Shown piece after piece: positions 8,352 to 15,777 of a DNA stretch of 43,678 nucleotides (the stretch's first letter is position 1; every line of letters begins with the position of its first letter). Location of the stretch: the NCBI GenBank assembly GCA_934120265.1, contig CAKOTU010000009.1, positions 1 to 43,678 on the forward strand, read 5' to 3'. The notes under the pieces were generated by a model that searched no databases, was not told the DNA's origin, and saw nothing but the letters and a program-made list of their open reading frames with translations. Made by a program: the position numbers and the translations under genes. The stretch comes from an uncultured Bacilli bacterium. Lineage in GTDB: Bacteria; Bacillota_I; Bacilli_A; RF39; UBA660.

Positions 8352-9128
8352 TTACAACATCATTTTTTTGATATTGTCTATCCCACTTTTTTCTAATCTT
8401 GATATTTGAGCTTGAGATATACCAATTTCCTCTGCTAATTCCATCTGTGTTTTACCAATGATATATCTTTCGAGTAATATATATTTTTCCTTTTCTTTTA
8501 ATTTATTAATAGCATCTTTTAAAGCTAACTTAGTTTCTTTATCATATAAAGAATTCTTTTTGTCTTGAATCTGATCCTCAAGATAAATTGTATCTCCTCC
8601 ATCACTATAAATAGGTTCAGACATACTTATGGTGTCTCTCATTGATTCCAATGCATTAACAATTTCAAATTCACTTATATTTAACTTTTCAGCAATCATC
8701 TGGATAGTTGGTTCTTTACCTAACTCACCTATTAGTACTTCCTTCATTTTCATCGCCTGATAAGCGATATCTTTAACACTTCGTGATATCCTAACACTGT
8801 TGTTATCTCTCAAATATCTTTTTACTTCTCCTAAAATCATTGGTACTGCATATGTTGAAAATTTAACTTCGTGTGACAAGTCAAAATTATCTATCGCCTT
8901 AATAAGCCCTATACAACCAACTTGAAATAAATCATCCATATTATCTGTTCTATTGTTATACTTCTTCAAAATAGATAAAACTAACTTAAGATTTCCGTTA
9001 ACTAAATCTTCCTTAGCAAATTTGTCTCCTGATTGATATCTTTTAAAAAGATCTACCATTTCATCATTAGTTAACACCTTAATATTCGCAGTATTCACGC
9101 CACATATTTCCACTTTATGACGTGCCAT
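8352..9128 (-). CDS. sigG: sporulation sigma factor SigG
   Basis: 258 residues, the length of B. subtilis sigma-G. The N-terminus MARHKVEICGV matches the family, which fixes the start at 9128 with GGGAGG upstream; sixteen extra in-frame codons are excluded. Region 2 (DLFQVGCIGLIKAIDNFD, then VKFSTYAVPMILGEVKRYLRD) and the region 4 helix-turn-helix (MELAEEIGISQAQISRLEKS) are intact. Sigma-G directs late forespore genes after engulfment. It is followed by ylmC, and upstream lies a tandem 12-bp repeat in place of an obvious promoter. Two unrelated genes separate it from sigE, unlike the usual direct adjacency. Confidence 0.97.
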   Translation of the reverse strand: MARHKVEICGVNTANIKVLTNDEMVDLFKRYQSGDKFAKEDLVNGNLKLVLSILKKYNNRTDNMDDLFQVGCIGLIKAIDNFDLSHEVKFSTYAVPMILGEVKRYLRDNNSVRISRSVKDIAYQAMKMKEVLIGELGKEPTIQMIAEKLNISEFEIVNALESMRDTISMSEPIYSDGGDTIYLEDQIQDKKNSLYDKETKLALKDAINKLKEKEKYILLERYIIGKTQMELAEEIGISQAQISRLEKSGIDNIKKMML

Positions 9129-9155
9129 TTTATTCCTCCCATTATATAGTGGTGA

Positions 9156-9179
9156 ATTAAACATAAAATTAAACATAAA
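9156..9179. repeat. perfect tandem 12-bp repeat upstream of sigG
   Basis: ATTAAACATAAA occurs twice back to back on the plus strand, 27 bp ahead of the sigG ATG, in the place where its promoter should lie. Confidence 0.8.
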
Positions 9180-9191
9180 TTTTTAAATAAC

Positions 9192-9222
9192 AAAAAAAGC
9201 AGATACTAATGTATCTACTTTT
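9192..9222 (-). terminator. terminator of the gene between sigE and sigG
   Basis: Hairpin AGTAGATAC-ATTA-GTATCTGCT followed by a T-run on the minus strand. It should insulate sigG from the phase-variable promoter upstream. Confidence 0.85.
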
Positions 9223-9232
9223 CTTATAACTA

Positions 9233-9820
9233 TTATTTTGTTAATGTAATATTATTAAATTTTAATGAATTATTACTATATAAAACAGTTATTTCAGTTT
9301 TACTAGTAATGTTATTAAGATTAAAGATATTAAGTTCACCCTTATGTTCTGGATCACTATAATCATCTTCCAATCCGCTTAAAACAATTTTATTTCCGTT
9401 TAGTGTGTATTTTCCTTTATAAGCAGTTGATGTTTGACAATATGTTGCATCATGAATTTCAAATGTATTGTCATTTTTTAATATGATGTAACTCTTTGTT
9501 GTATTGTACTCAACTTCATTTGTTGGTCCACTTACAGTTTCACATTTTTTTGAGTAAGTATATTCTCCAACTACATCTTTTAATAACACTGAAGTATTAG
9601 TTTGAGAATTATTAGGTTCATTTGTTTTGTCTTCTGTTTTATCATTGTCATCTGTTTGATCTTTTTGATCAACATTCTTATCTTCTTCATCAATTGTTGA
9701 ATCATTTGTTTTATTAGACGATACTTTTTCATAAATAATATATCCTCCTAAACCTAACACTAGCATAACTAAAACCGTAATTATAACTGCTATACCAACA
9801 CTACTTTTGTTTTCTTCCAT
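9233..9820 (-). CDS. membrane-anchored extracellular protein with a phase-variable promoter
   Basis: 195 residues: a signal-anchor (VGIAVIITVLVMLVLGLGGYIIY, about 8-30), an Asp/Lys/Thr/Asn-rich linker to about residue 75, then a beta-rich extracellular domain with two Cys (KKCETVSG and TYCQTS) that could form a disulfide. GKYTLNGNKIVLSG resembles small lipocalin-like or META-type beta domains, but I cannot name a family. Two ATGs are adjacent; the second has GGAAGGAG at 7 nt and is preferred. The gene sits alone between sigE and sigG with its own terminator. Its promoter spacer contains G9, so expression is probably switched by slippage. Confidence 0.65.
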   Translation of the reverse strand: MEENKSSVGIAVIITVLVMLVLGLGGYIIYEKVSSNKTNDSTIDEEDKNVDQKDQTDDNDKTEDKTNEPNNSQTNTSVLLKDVVGEYTYSKKCETVSGPTNEVEYNTTKSYIILKNDNTFEIHDATYCQTSTAYKGKYTLNGNKIVLSGLEDDYSDPEHKGELNIFNLNNITSKTEITVLYSNNSLKFNNITLTK

Positions 9821-9845
9821 CATTTAACTCCTTCCTTATAGTTAA

Positions 9846-9875
9846 ATTATACCCCCCCCCATATGCATTTGTCAA
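9846..9875 (-). promoter_or_regulatory. consensus promoter with a G9 tract in its spacer (phase-variable)
   Basis: On the minus strand TTGACA (9870-9875) and TATAAT (9846-9851) are both perfect and separated by 18 bp, of which nine are an unbroken G-tract (9852-9860). Loss or gain of one G gives a 17- or 19-bp spacer. The start codon follows about 25 bp downstream with GGAAGGAG. Confidence 0.85.
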
Positions 9876-9898
9876 CAAAATAAATTTTTTTATAATAT

Positions 9899-9932
9899 CA
9901 AAAAAGTGAACGCAAAAATTCGTTTCACTTCT
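9899..9932 (-). terminator. terminator of the gene at 9947-10855
   Basis: Imperfect hairpin (AAGTGAAACG / CGTTCACTT) with a TTTTTT tail on the minus strand, ending just short of the G9 promoter. Confidence 0.7.
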
Positions 9933-9946
9933 TAAAAATTACAATT

Positions 9947-10855
9947 TTAAACAATTTTCTTAACTAATGAATAGTCATACACAACATCTTTTTCTGGAGT
10001 TATTGTATATAAAATACTCTTATCAACGTTTATTCCCAAAGAATCTATCATGGCACAAAAACTAGGATTAGTATGTTTTCTATTTTTGTTTATAATTAAA
10101 GCTTTCTTATTTTCCGAATCAATATCAGCAATGTTTATAGCATTAGGATCAAGTTTCTTATTCATACTAACGTATATTTCATTAGGCTCTTTTATTAAAC
10201 CATTTTCTATTGCATATTTAACTAAAATACTAGTAACAGTTAATGAATCTTCATTATAATATTGGGGAACAATATTGATTTTTTTTGTAGTACCAAGAAT
10301 TCTCATAATTCTTTTTTTTATTTTTATTAGTTCCTTATACTTTTTTAACAATTCTTCTTTATTTTCATAGCCATATAAATAACCATCATTTACTATTTCA
10401 CGATACATAACTAAATCCGTTTCAAACTCAAATGGTAAATATCCTCTATGTTTTTCTTTTCCAGCTTTTTCTGCTTTTACACACCAACTGTAGCTAAAGT
10501 CCTCTTCTTTTATAGCTATTTCAGGAAGCCAAAAAGCATAATTGTTTTTATTATTGTTATAACATAAATATCTATAATTTTTAGAATATGAATTACATAA
10601 AAAATCGTATCCACCCAATCCAATTCCATATTTACATACTACCTTATCAGGAATATCAAACATACCAATAAAACTTTCATCATATGCGACTTTATCAAAA
10701 CTTTCAAAGCAAGATTCTGCATTTAAAAACAAATGAATATAATTTTTACCCTCTTCATACATATGTGTATTAATACTATCGTTAAAACTATCTTTGTTAT
10801 TACATATCTTTTTATCTTGAAATTCCTGCTTAGACATTAATCTATAAAAAAACAT
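9947..10855 (-). CDS. conserved-looking hypothetical protein, unknown function
   Basis: 302 residues, soluble, with no signal peptide. It opens with MFFYRLMSKQEF and contains aromatic-rich segments (YLCYNNNKNNYAFWLPE, near residue 100) and a basic helix about residues 175-195. The opening and the HLFLNAESCF segment faintly recall ADP-ribosyltransferase-like or KptA-like folds, but key residues cannot be confirmed. The ATG at 10855 has GAGGGG upstream; an in-frame extension of 24 codons has no ribosome binding site and covers the promoter. It lies between sigE and the phase-variable gene, with its own promoter and terminator, so it is not simply part of the sporulation operon. Confidence 0.6.
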   Translation of the reverse strand: MFFYRLMSKQEFQDKKICNNKDSFNDSINTHMYEEGKNYIHLFLNAESCFESFDKVAYDESFIGMFDIPDKVVCKYGIGLGGYDFLCNSYSKNYRYLCYNNNKNNYAFWLPEIAIKEEDFSYSWCVKAEKAGKEKHRGYLPFEFETDLVMYREIVNDGYLYGYENKEELLKKYKELIKIKKRIMRILGTTKKINIVPQYYNEDSLTVTSILVKYAIENGLIKEPNEIYVSMNKKLDPNAINIADIDSENKKALIINKNRKHTNPSFCAMIDSLGINVDKSILYTITPEKDVVYDYSLVKKIV

Positions 10856-10885
10856 AATTCTTTCCCCTCTTTTTAAATGATTTTT

Positions 10886-10894
10886 ATTATAACA
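10886..10894 (-). promoter_or_regulatory. extended -10 promoter (TGTTATAAT)
   Basis: TGnTATAAT on the minus strand, 30 bp ahead of the hypothetical gene's ATG and just past the sigE terminator. Confidence 0.55.
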
Positions 10895-10914
10895 CAAATT
10901 TTGTATTTTGACAC

Positions 10915-10939
10915 AAAAAAAGTACAAATATTTGTACTT
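10915..10939 (-). terminator. terminator of spoIIGA-sigE
   Basis: Perfect 18-bp inverted repeat AGTACAAAT/ATTTGTACT followed by T7 on the minus strand; it begins at the sigE stop codon. Confidence 0.85.
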
Positions 10940-11630
10940 AATATTTAGCTACACATTTTAGCTTTTTTATTACCTTTTTTTCAATTCTAGATATATATGA
11001 TTGACTTATACCTAGCTTTTCTGCAACTTCCTTTTGTGTCATTTCTTTATGATTAAAAAGTCCATATCTTAAAACCATTATTTCTTTATCACGATCATTT
11101 AATTTAGAAATTTCTTTATACATCATTTTTTTATCAGTTTCGTCCTCTATTCCCTTTGTCACAATATCAGAATCCGTTCCTAATATATCTTCTAAATGAA
11201 GTTCATTACCTTCAGCATCGTAACTTAAACTGTCTTCAAAACTAACCTCACTTTTTCTTCTTTTATTTTTTCTTAAAAACATCAATATTTCATTATCGAT
11301 ACACCTTGAGGCATAAGTTGCTAATTTAATATTTTTATCAGGCTTATAAGTCTTTATTCCCTTTATGAGACCAATACTTCCAATACTAACTAAATCTTCT
11401 AAATCAACGCCTGTATTTTCATACTTTTTGGATAAAAATACCACTAATCTAAGATTGTGTTCTATTAACTTTTCTCTAGCAAATTCGTCACCATTGCCAG
11501 CCTTTATAACATAATCTAGTTCTTCTTCTTTAGAAAGTGGGGCTGGTAGCTTATCCGCACTTCCTACATAAAAAATAGAATGTTCACCACAAAAAATTCT
11601 TATAATAAAATTAATAACTTTTTTTAACAT
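10938..11630 (-). CDS. sigE: sporulation sigma factor SigE (pro-sigma-E)
   Basis: 230 residues. It carries the amphipathic pro-sequence of pro-sigma-E (first ~20 residues, hydrophobic/basic) followed by FYVGSADKLPAPLSKEEE, which aligns with the processing region removed by SpoIIGA. Region 2 (DLVSIGSIGLIKGIKTYKP) and the region 4 helix-turn-helix (EVAEKLGISQSYISRIEKKV) are intact. Sigma-E drives early mother-cell transcription. The ATG lies 1 bp beyond the spoIIGA stop and its AGGAGG is inside spoIIGA, so the two are translationally coupled. A terminator follows at once, whereas in B. subtilis sigG comes next. Confidence 0.97.
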   Translation of the reverse strand: MLKKVINFIIRIFCGEHSIFYVGSADKLPAPLSKEEELDYVIKAGNGDEFAREKLIEHNLRLVVFLSKKYENTGVDLEDLVSIGSIGLIKGIKTYKPDKNIKLATYASRCIDNEILMFLRKNKRRKSEVSFEDSLSYDAEGNELHLEDILGTDSDIVTKGIEDETDKKMMYKEISKLNDRDKEIMVLRYGLFNHKEMTQKEVAEKLGISQSYISRIEKKVIKKLKCVAKY

Positions 11631-11631
11631 T

Positions 11632-12402
11632 TTATCCTCCTATTTCAGGTAGTATACAGTCTACCCCATCTATATTTATTTTCTTATCTATAAATCCTAG
11701 TAATAGTTTTTCTTTTACTACCTTACCATCTATTTCTAGCTTTTCTAATTTTAAACATTTAATTAGTCCTGCACTATTAACTGTATTAATAGGAACATAT
11801 ATACAGGGTCCTTGTATTTTACACTCTTTATTTATTAAAACAATCCTTCTTTTTAAATACGGATCAACGATTTTATTTCCTGTATCAACATACCCTATAC
11901 AATTAATACTTTTGTTATCAAAATACAACTTAACATAGTGATACTTACTGTAATTATTTTTTAAATTCAAACCTTGCCTTACATAAATATATATAATAAT
12001 TGGTGAAAATATGATCAAAAATATAAAGTTTATACTTAAACCTTCGTGAAAAAAAACTAAACCTTGTTGCTTATACGAAAACTGTACATTCAAAAAATAA
12101 AGGAAACCTCCAAGAACAATACTAGCCATATATAGAAATCCCATGTTTTTAAAAAAGTATATTTTATCTTTATATCCAAATGTCACTAATATCATAAGTA
12201 TACTTATTGCAATTTTGAATAAAAATAAAAGAAAAGAACTTATATTAATAAATAAAAATAAAATACTCAAACTACCTACAAACGCGCCTAGCAATAATCT
12301 ATTGATTGATACCATTCTTCTTAAGATTAGTGAAACTGAAAGCAATAAAATAAAATCAAATCCAAAATTTAATAAAAGAACAAGGTCAACATATATTTTC
12401 AT
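11632..12402 (-). CDS. spoIIGA: sigma-E processing peptidase SpoIIGA
   Basis: 256 residues. About five membrane segments fill the first ~140 residues, followed by a soluble C-terminal aspartic protease domain with the DTGN motif (Asp173), the family's catalytic site; dimers form an active site that cleaves pro-sigma-E at the septum. The protein is shorter than the ~309 residues of B. subtilis SpoIIGA, mainly at the C-terminus. MKIYVDLVLLLNFGFDF matches the usual start, so eleven upstream in-frame codons are dropped; GGTGATACG precedes this ATG. Overlaps control of sigE by coupling. Confidence 0.95.
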   Translation of the reverse strand: MKIYVDLVLLLNFGFDFILLLSVSLILRRMVSINRLLLGAFVGSLSILFLFINISSFLLFLFKIAISILMILVTFGYKDKIYFFKNMGFLYMASIVLGGFLYFLNVQFSYKQQGLVFFHEGLSINFIFLIIFSPIIIYIYVRQGLNLKNNYSKYHYVKLYFDNKSINCIGYVDTGNKIVDPYLKRRIVLINKECKIQGPCIYVPINTVNSAGLIKCLKLEKLEIDGKVVKEKLLLGFIDKKINIDGVDCILPEIGG

Positions 12403-12422
12403 CGTATCACCATATACATTAT

Positions 12423-12452
12423 AAAAAAACAACACAAATAATTGTGTCGTTT
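12423..12452 (-). terminator. terminator of the GGDEF-like gene
   Basis: Inverted repeat ACACAAT/ATTTGTGT (imperfect) followed on the minus strand by T7 that runs into a TATAAT about 20 bp ahead of spoIIGA. Confidence 0.7.
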
Positions 12453-12486
12453 TGTGGTAGTATTAAATTTTAATTTAACTGTAATA

Positions 12487-14538
12487 TTAATAATTTATTT
12501 CTTCTTTTATTTCTCTCATTATTGTTGTTGCTTCATTTATAGCATCATCTACTGTTTTAATTGCATCATCAATCATACTATAACCAATAGCAGCTCCAAA
12601 TCCATGAGATAATCCTTTAAATTCTTTATTCAATTTTCTTATATAACTTACTACTTGTTTTTCATCATAACCTACCATGTAAATTAAGAATTCATTACCG
12701 TTAGTTCTAATTATATCAGTGTTTGGCATTTGTGTTGAAATAAGGATATTAGCAGCTTCACCAATTACTTTATCTCCTTCAGCATGACCGTAGTTATCAT
12801 TGATATAAGCAACATTATTTAAATCTATTACAATAATTGTTTGTGGATATACTTCACTATTATCCCACTTTTCAATATTATCATTTAAATAATTTCTATT
12901 TTTTAAAGATGTTAACATATCAATATATTTTAATTTATCTTCTTTTGATAAATTAACTTTCTTAACTTTTTTCTTTTTAGGTTTAAATATATTAAATCCA
13001 ATGAATAATAATATTCCTGCACTTATTAATCCAACTATCGATAAAACAAATTTTCTAATAGAGAAAGGTCTTGTCATTAAACTAGAAACTTCAAAGTAAC
13101 CTTTATTTATTAATTCTTTTTCATTGTTAAAAGTTAAGTAGAAATCAAGCAATTTAGCAAATAACTTATTATCATTAATATCTCTAATTGTAAAATTATA
13201 ATCTGTATCTAAGTTAAAGATATTTAATACTTTATAATTTTTTAAATTCTTACTAGCATAAACATTATATGTATCTAAATCTAAAACAGCAATTGAATTA
13301 TTTTTTAAATTAGAAAGTAAATTTTCAGTGTTCTTATAGTTTTTTACTTTTATTCCTAATTTATTTAAATAATCAGCAAGTCTAGTTTCCTCAACAACCA
13401 TTACTTCTTTATCTTTTAAAGAATTAACTGAATTTATAGAAATATTTTCATCATTTGATATAACTACTATTTTTTCATCATAACTAGAAACAGTATTGTA
13501 AACGTCCATATCAAATTCAAAATATGTTGTATTATTAAAAATAATATCTAATTTATTTTGATTAAAGTCTTTAACTAAAGATGAAATATCATTATATTTT
13601 TTGTAGCTAATTTCTATACCAGCAAAATCGGAAAAATCAGAAATAATTGAATGATTTATACCTACATATTTACCATCAACAACTAAATCATAAGGGCTAT
13701 TTTCATAAAAACCATATGCATATCTTTTACTTTTGAATTCTACTTTATCTTTATCTCCAACACTTGAGAAACTTAAATAACTATTTAAAAATTGATTAGC
13801 ATAAGATTTATTTAATTTTTCCTTTTCCCATTTTTGATAATATTTAATTAAAATACTATTTAATTTATCATTACTTCCTAATTGTAAAACGTAATATTTT
13901 GTCATTTCTGAAATATGATAATTAATATTTAATTTTTCGTTTGAAACAATCTCCTTAAAATAATTCAATCGTGGTAAGACAATTGCATCTATTTTCTTTT
14001 CACCATCACTTTGTAAATCACTTATCATCGTTTCATAATTATCATAAGATTTTAATAATATTTTATTATTTAAATATGTATTTACTAAGTTTAAATCATC
14101 TTTATATACACCTACAGTGATATTGTTAATTTCACTTAAAGATCCATATTTAACTTTATTTTTTGATACCAAAACATAATCATCTTCATATACTTTTATC
14201 TGATTAGATTCAATATTATCAACATATTTTAATGAATATTCATTTTTTATTTCGTCACCATTATTGTATGCGACTTTATTAAACTCCAATTTGGTATTAT
14301 CCTCTAAATCATTTAGAAAATCAAAAAATATACCATCACCATTATAACTTATTAGTGGAACATTATTAATTATAGATAAATCAATTAACTTTGATTTATT
14401 ATTCTCTATCCATTGTTTTTCTAAAAGTGTTAAAGTTGTGTTTTTGTCTTGCTTAAAGCCTATAAAATAAACCCCCAAACTAACTACTACTAAAGCTATA
14501 ACACTTATAATTATTATTCCTATTTTCTTATTCTTCAT
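12487..14538 (-). CDS. solute-binding sensor with degenerate GGDEF domain
   Basis: 683 residues. An N-terminal membrane segment (IGIIIISVIALVVVSLGVYFIGF) is followed by two extracellular modules resembling bacterial solute-binding family 3 domains (about 40-250 and 265-480), a second membrane segment (FVLSIVGLISAGILLFIGFNIF, near 505) and a cytoplasmic GGDEF-fold domain. The latter keeps MLTSLKNRNYLN and VIDLNNVAYINDNYGH, but the active-site loop reads NGNEF instead of GGDEF, and no RxxD inhibitory site is visible, so cyclase activity is doubtful. The ATG at 14538 has GAGGT upstream and overlaps the previous gene by 11 bp. Likely role: ligand sensing, perhaps an effector of c-di-GMP. Confidence 0.78.
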   Translation of the reverse strand: MKNKKIGIIIISVIALVVVSLGVYFIGFKQDKNTTLTLLEKQWIENNKSKLIDLSIINNVPLISYNGDGIFFDFLNDLEDNTKLEFNKVAYNNGDEIKNEYSLKYVDNIESNQIKVYEDDYVLVSKNKVKYGSLSEINNITVGVYKDDLNLVNTYLNNKILLKSYDNYETMISDLQSDGEKKIDAIVLPRLNYFKEIVSNEKLNINYHISEMTKYYVLQLGSNDKLNSILIKYYQKWEKEKLNKSYANQFLNSYLSFSSVGDKDKVEFKSKRYAYGFYENSPYDLVVDGKYVGINHSIISDFSDFAGIEISYKKYNDISSLVKDFNQNKLDIIFNNTTYFEFDMDVYNTVSSYDEKIVVISNDENISINSVNSLKDKEVMVVEETRLADYLNKLGIKVKNYKNTENLLSNLKNNSIAVLDLDTYNVYASKNLKNYKVLNIFNLDTDYNFTIRDINDNKLFAKLLDFYLTFNNEKELINKGYFEVSSLMTRPFSIRKFVLSIVGLISAGILLFIGFNIFKPKKKKVKKVNLSKEDKLKYIDMLTSLKNRNYLNDNIEKWDNSEVYPQTIIVIDLNNVAYINDNYGHAEGDKVIGEAANILISTQMPNTDIIRTNGNEFLIYMVGYDEKQVVSYIRKLNKEFKGLSHGFGAAIGYSMIDDAIKTVDDAINEATTIMREIKEEINY

Positions 14539-14986
14539 CTTCAACTACCTCTTTTCTTGATATTGAGAAAACATCATTATTTCTATGTTTATACGCTATA
14601 ACAGGATATGATTTTGATGTGCTAGTTACAAATATTTCAAAATCGTAAAATGCTTTTTCAGAATCAGTGAAACCATCCAATATTGAATTAAACATACTTT
14701 CTAAAGAAAGTTCATCCATTTCTGGTTTTACATCAATAAAAAATTTTATTATTTTGCCATCTAATTTGTAATTGACAGTATTACAATTGTTATTACTTAA
14801 AAGTTTATCTTTTATGTTAGTAATTTTATTATCACTAATTAAAACATTTTCTATCCCGTTTAATCGATTGCCATACTTATTTGAATTAGTTTGATATAAG
14901 TAAATATAAATAGCTAATATTATTATGACTATAAATATCAATGTAAGAATTGTTACTAAAATTTTATTCTTTTTGATAAAATTCAT
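14528..14986 (-). CDS. small membrane-anchored hypothetical protein
   Basis: 152 residues with a signal-anchor (ILVTILTLIFIVIIILAIYIYLY, about 8-30) and an extracellular or periplasm-facing domain rich in Asn, Ile and Asp. There are no Cys pairs apart from a single NNC and no motif I recognise. The ATG at 14986 is preceded by GGAGAGAAGAT; a 27-codon in-frame extension covers the promoter region. Its stop overlaps the start of the solute-binding GGDEF-like sensor, so the two are translationally coupled and it may be an accessory subunit of that sensor. Function unknown. Confidence 0.55.
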   Translation of the reverse strand: MNFIKKNKILVTILTLIFIVIIILAIYIYLYQTNSNKYGNRLNGIENVLISDNKITNIKDKLLSNNNCNTVNYKLDGKIIKFFIDVKPEMDELSLESMFNSILDGFTDSEKAFYDFEIFVTSTSKSYPVIAYKHRNNDVFSISRKEVVEDEE

Positions 14987-15052
14987 ATCTTCTCTCCTAT
15001 CATCTCGCGAAATAATTATACTATATTTACCAATATTTTTCAATTTCTTATA

Positions 15053-15077
15053 AAGAAAAAAACACAAAAAGTGTTTA
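15053..15077 (-). terminator. terminator of the ytxG-ytxH operon
   Basis: Hairpin AAACAC-TTTTT-GTGTTT with T7 on the minus strand. Confidence 0.7.
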
Positions 15078-15485
15078 TTTTTCTTTTGATTCTAATTTTT
15101 CTAAAACTTCTTTAGTAACATCAATAGCTTTTAATCTAATAGCATTAGCAGCATCTTCAAGAACTGGAGTTCCTTTTTCAACTGCATAATCAACTAATTT
15201 TTTAGTTGAAGTTTCAATATCTTTTGCTTTCTTTTTAGCAATTTTTAAAACCTTTTCTTTGTCTAAATCTGCTAACTCTTCTTTAATTTCGTCAATTTTC
15301 TTTTCAATGTTTTCTTTTACTTCATCAGCATCAACATCTTTTAATTTGTTGATCATTTCATCAATTTTAGCTTTTAATTCAGCTCTTGTTTCACTACCTT
15401 CTTTTGGAGCAAATAAAACTCCTAATCCAGCACCTACTGCTGCTCCTGTTAAAAATTTAAAAAATCCATGTTTATTCTTTCCCAT
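15075..15485 (-). CDS. ytxH: YtxH family general-stress-type protein
   Basis: 136 residues. The N-terminal KFLTGAAVGAGLGVLFAPKEGSETR is the diagnostic YtxH glycine-rich hydrophobic segment with the APKxGxxxR turn; the rest is a long charged amphipathic helix, probably coiled coil, rich in Lys and Asp/Glu. Membrane-associated. In B. subtilis ytxG-ytxH are adjacent members of the sigma-B/H stress regulon; the same pair occurs here. The ATG at 15485 has GGAGGAG upstream, located in the end of ytxG, which overlaps by 14 bp. Role in stress is inferred from the family. Confidence 0.82.
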   Translation of the reverse strand: MGKNKHGFFKFLTGAAVGAGLGVLFAPKEGSETRAELKAKIDEMINKLKDVDADEVKENIEKKIDEIKEELADLDKEKVLKIAKKKAKDIETSTKKLVDYAVEKGTPVLEDAANAIRLKAIDVTKEVLEKLESKEK

Positions 15486-15777
15486 CTTCTTCTCCTCCAT
15501 TTTCTTCTTTATTTTTTCTTTTCTTAAATAATGAAGCTAGTCCTGTTGTCACAGTGCCAACAATCTTGTCGGTAAATAAACTTATTGCATCAGCACTACG
15601 ATCAACTAACGAAAATACCCCATTTAATTTAGACATCTTATAATTTACATCATCAATTGTTCTATCTACTCTATTTAAAGTTTTAATAGCTCTAATGGAT
15701 AAAACAATTAAGACCACTATTAGTATACTCAATAATATATATAATATGATTGGTAAAATTTTTAATAATGCTTCCAT
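15472..15777 (-). CDS. ytxG: YtxG-like DUF948 membrane protein
   Basis: 101 residues with one N-terminal membrane segment (ILPIILYILLSILIVVLIVLSI) and a following heptad-like helix TLNRVDRTIDDVNYKMSKLN, as in DUF948 proteins; the C-terminus is short, basic then acidic (KKRKNKEENGGEEDGKE). Located between an acidic proline-rich protein and ytxH, overlapping both, which matches the ytxG-ytxH order of Bacillus. Biochemical role unknown; family proteins are stress-induced membrane proteins. Confidence 0.72.
   Translation of the reverse strand: MEALLKILPIILYILLSILIVVLIVLSIRAIKTLNRVDRTIDDVNYKMSKLNGVFSLVDRSADAISLFTDKIVGTVTTGLASLFKKRKNKEENGGEEDGKE

Noticed and set aside
9129..9180. Sigma-F/G promoter for sigG
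   Set aside because: The best candidate (GTTTA-N18-CACTATA) has a mismatch in each element and would leave a leader of only about nine bases, so it is not listed as a feature.
9947..10855. KptA-like RNA 2'-phosphotransferase or toxin
   Set aside because: Only the opening MFFYRLMSKQEF and one His segment are suggestive; the family's Arg/His/Arg set cannot be placed.
12403..12486. Spo0A box upstream of spoIIGA (TGTGTCGTTTT)
   Set aside because: Only a partial match to TGTCGAA, and it is part of the terminator stem of the preceding gene.
12487..14538. Active diguanylate cyclase annotation
   Set aside because: The signature loop is NGNEF; without the acidic residue catalysis is doubtful, so it is described as a degenerate GGDEF sensor.
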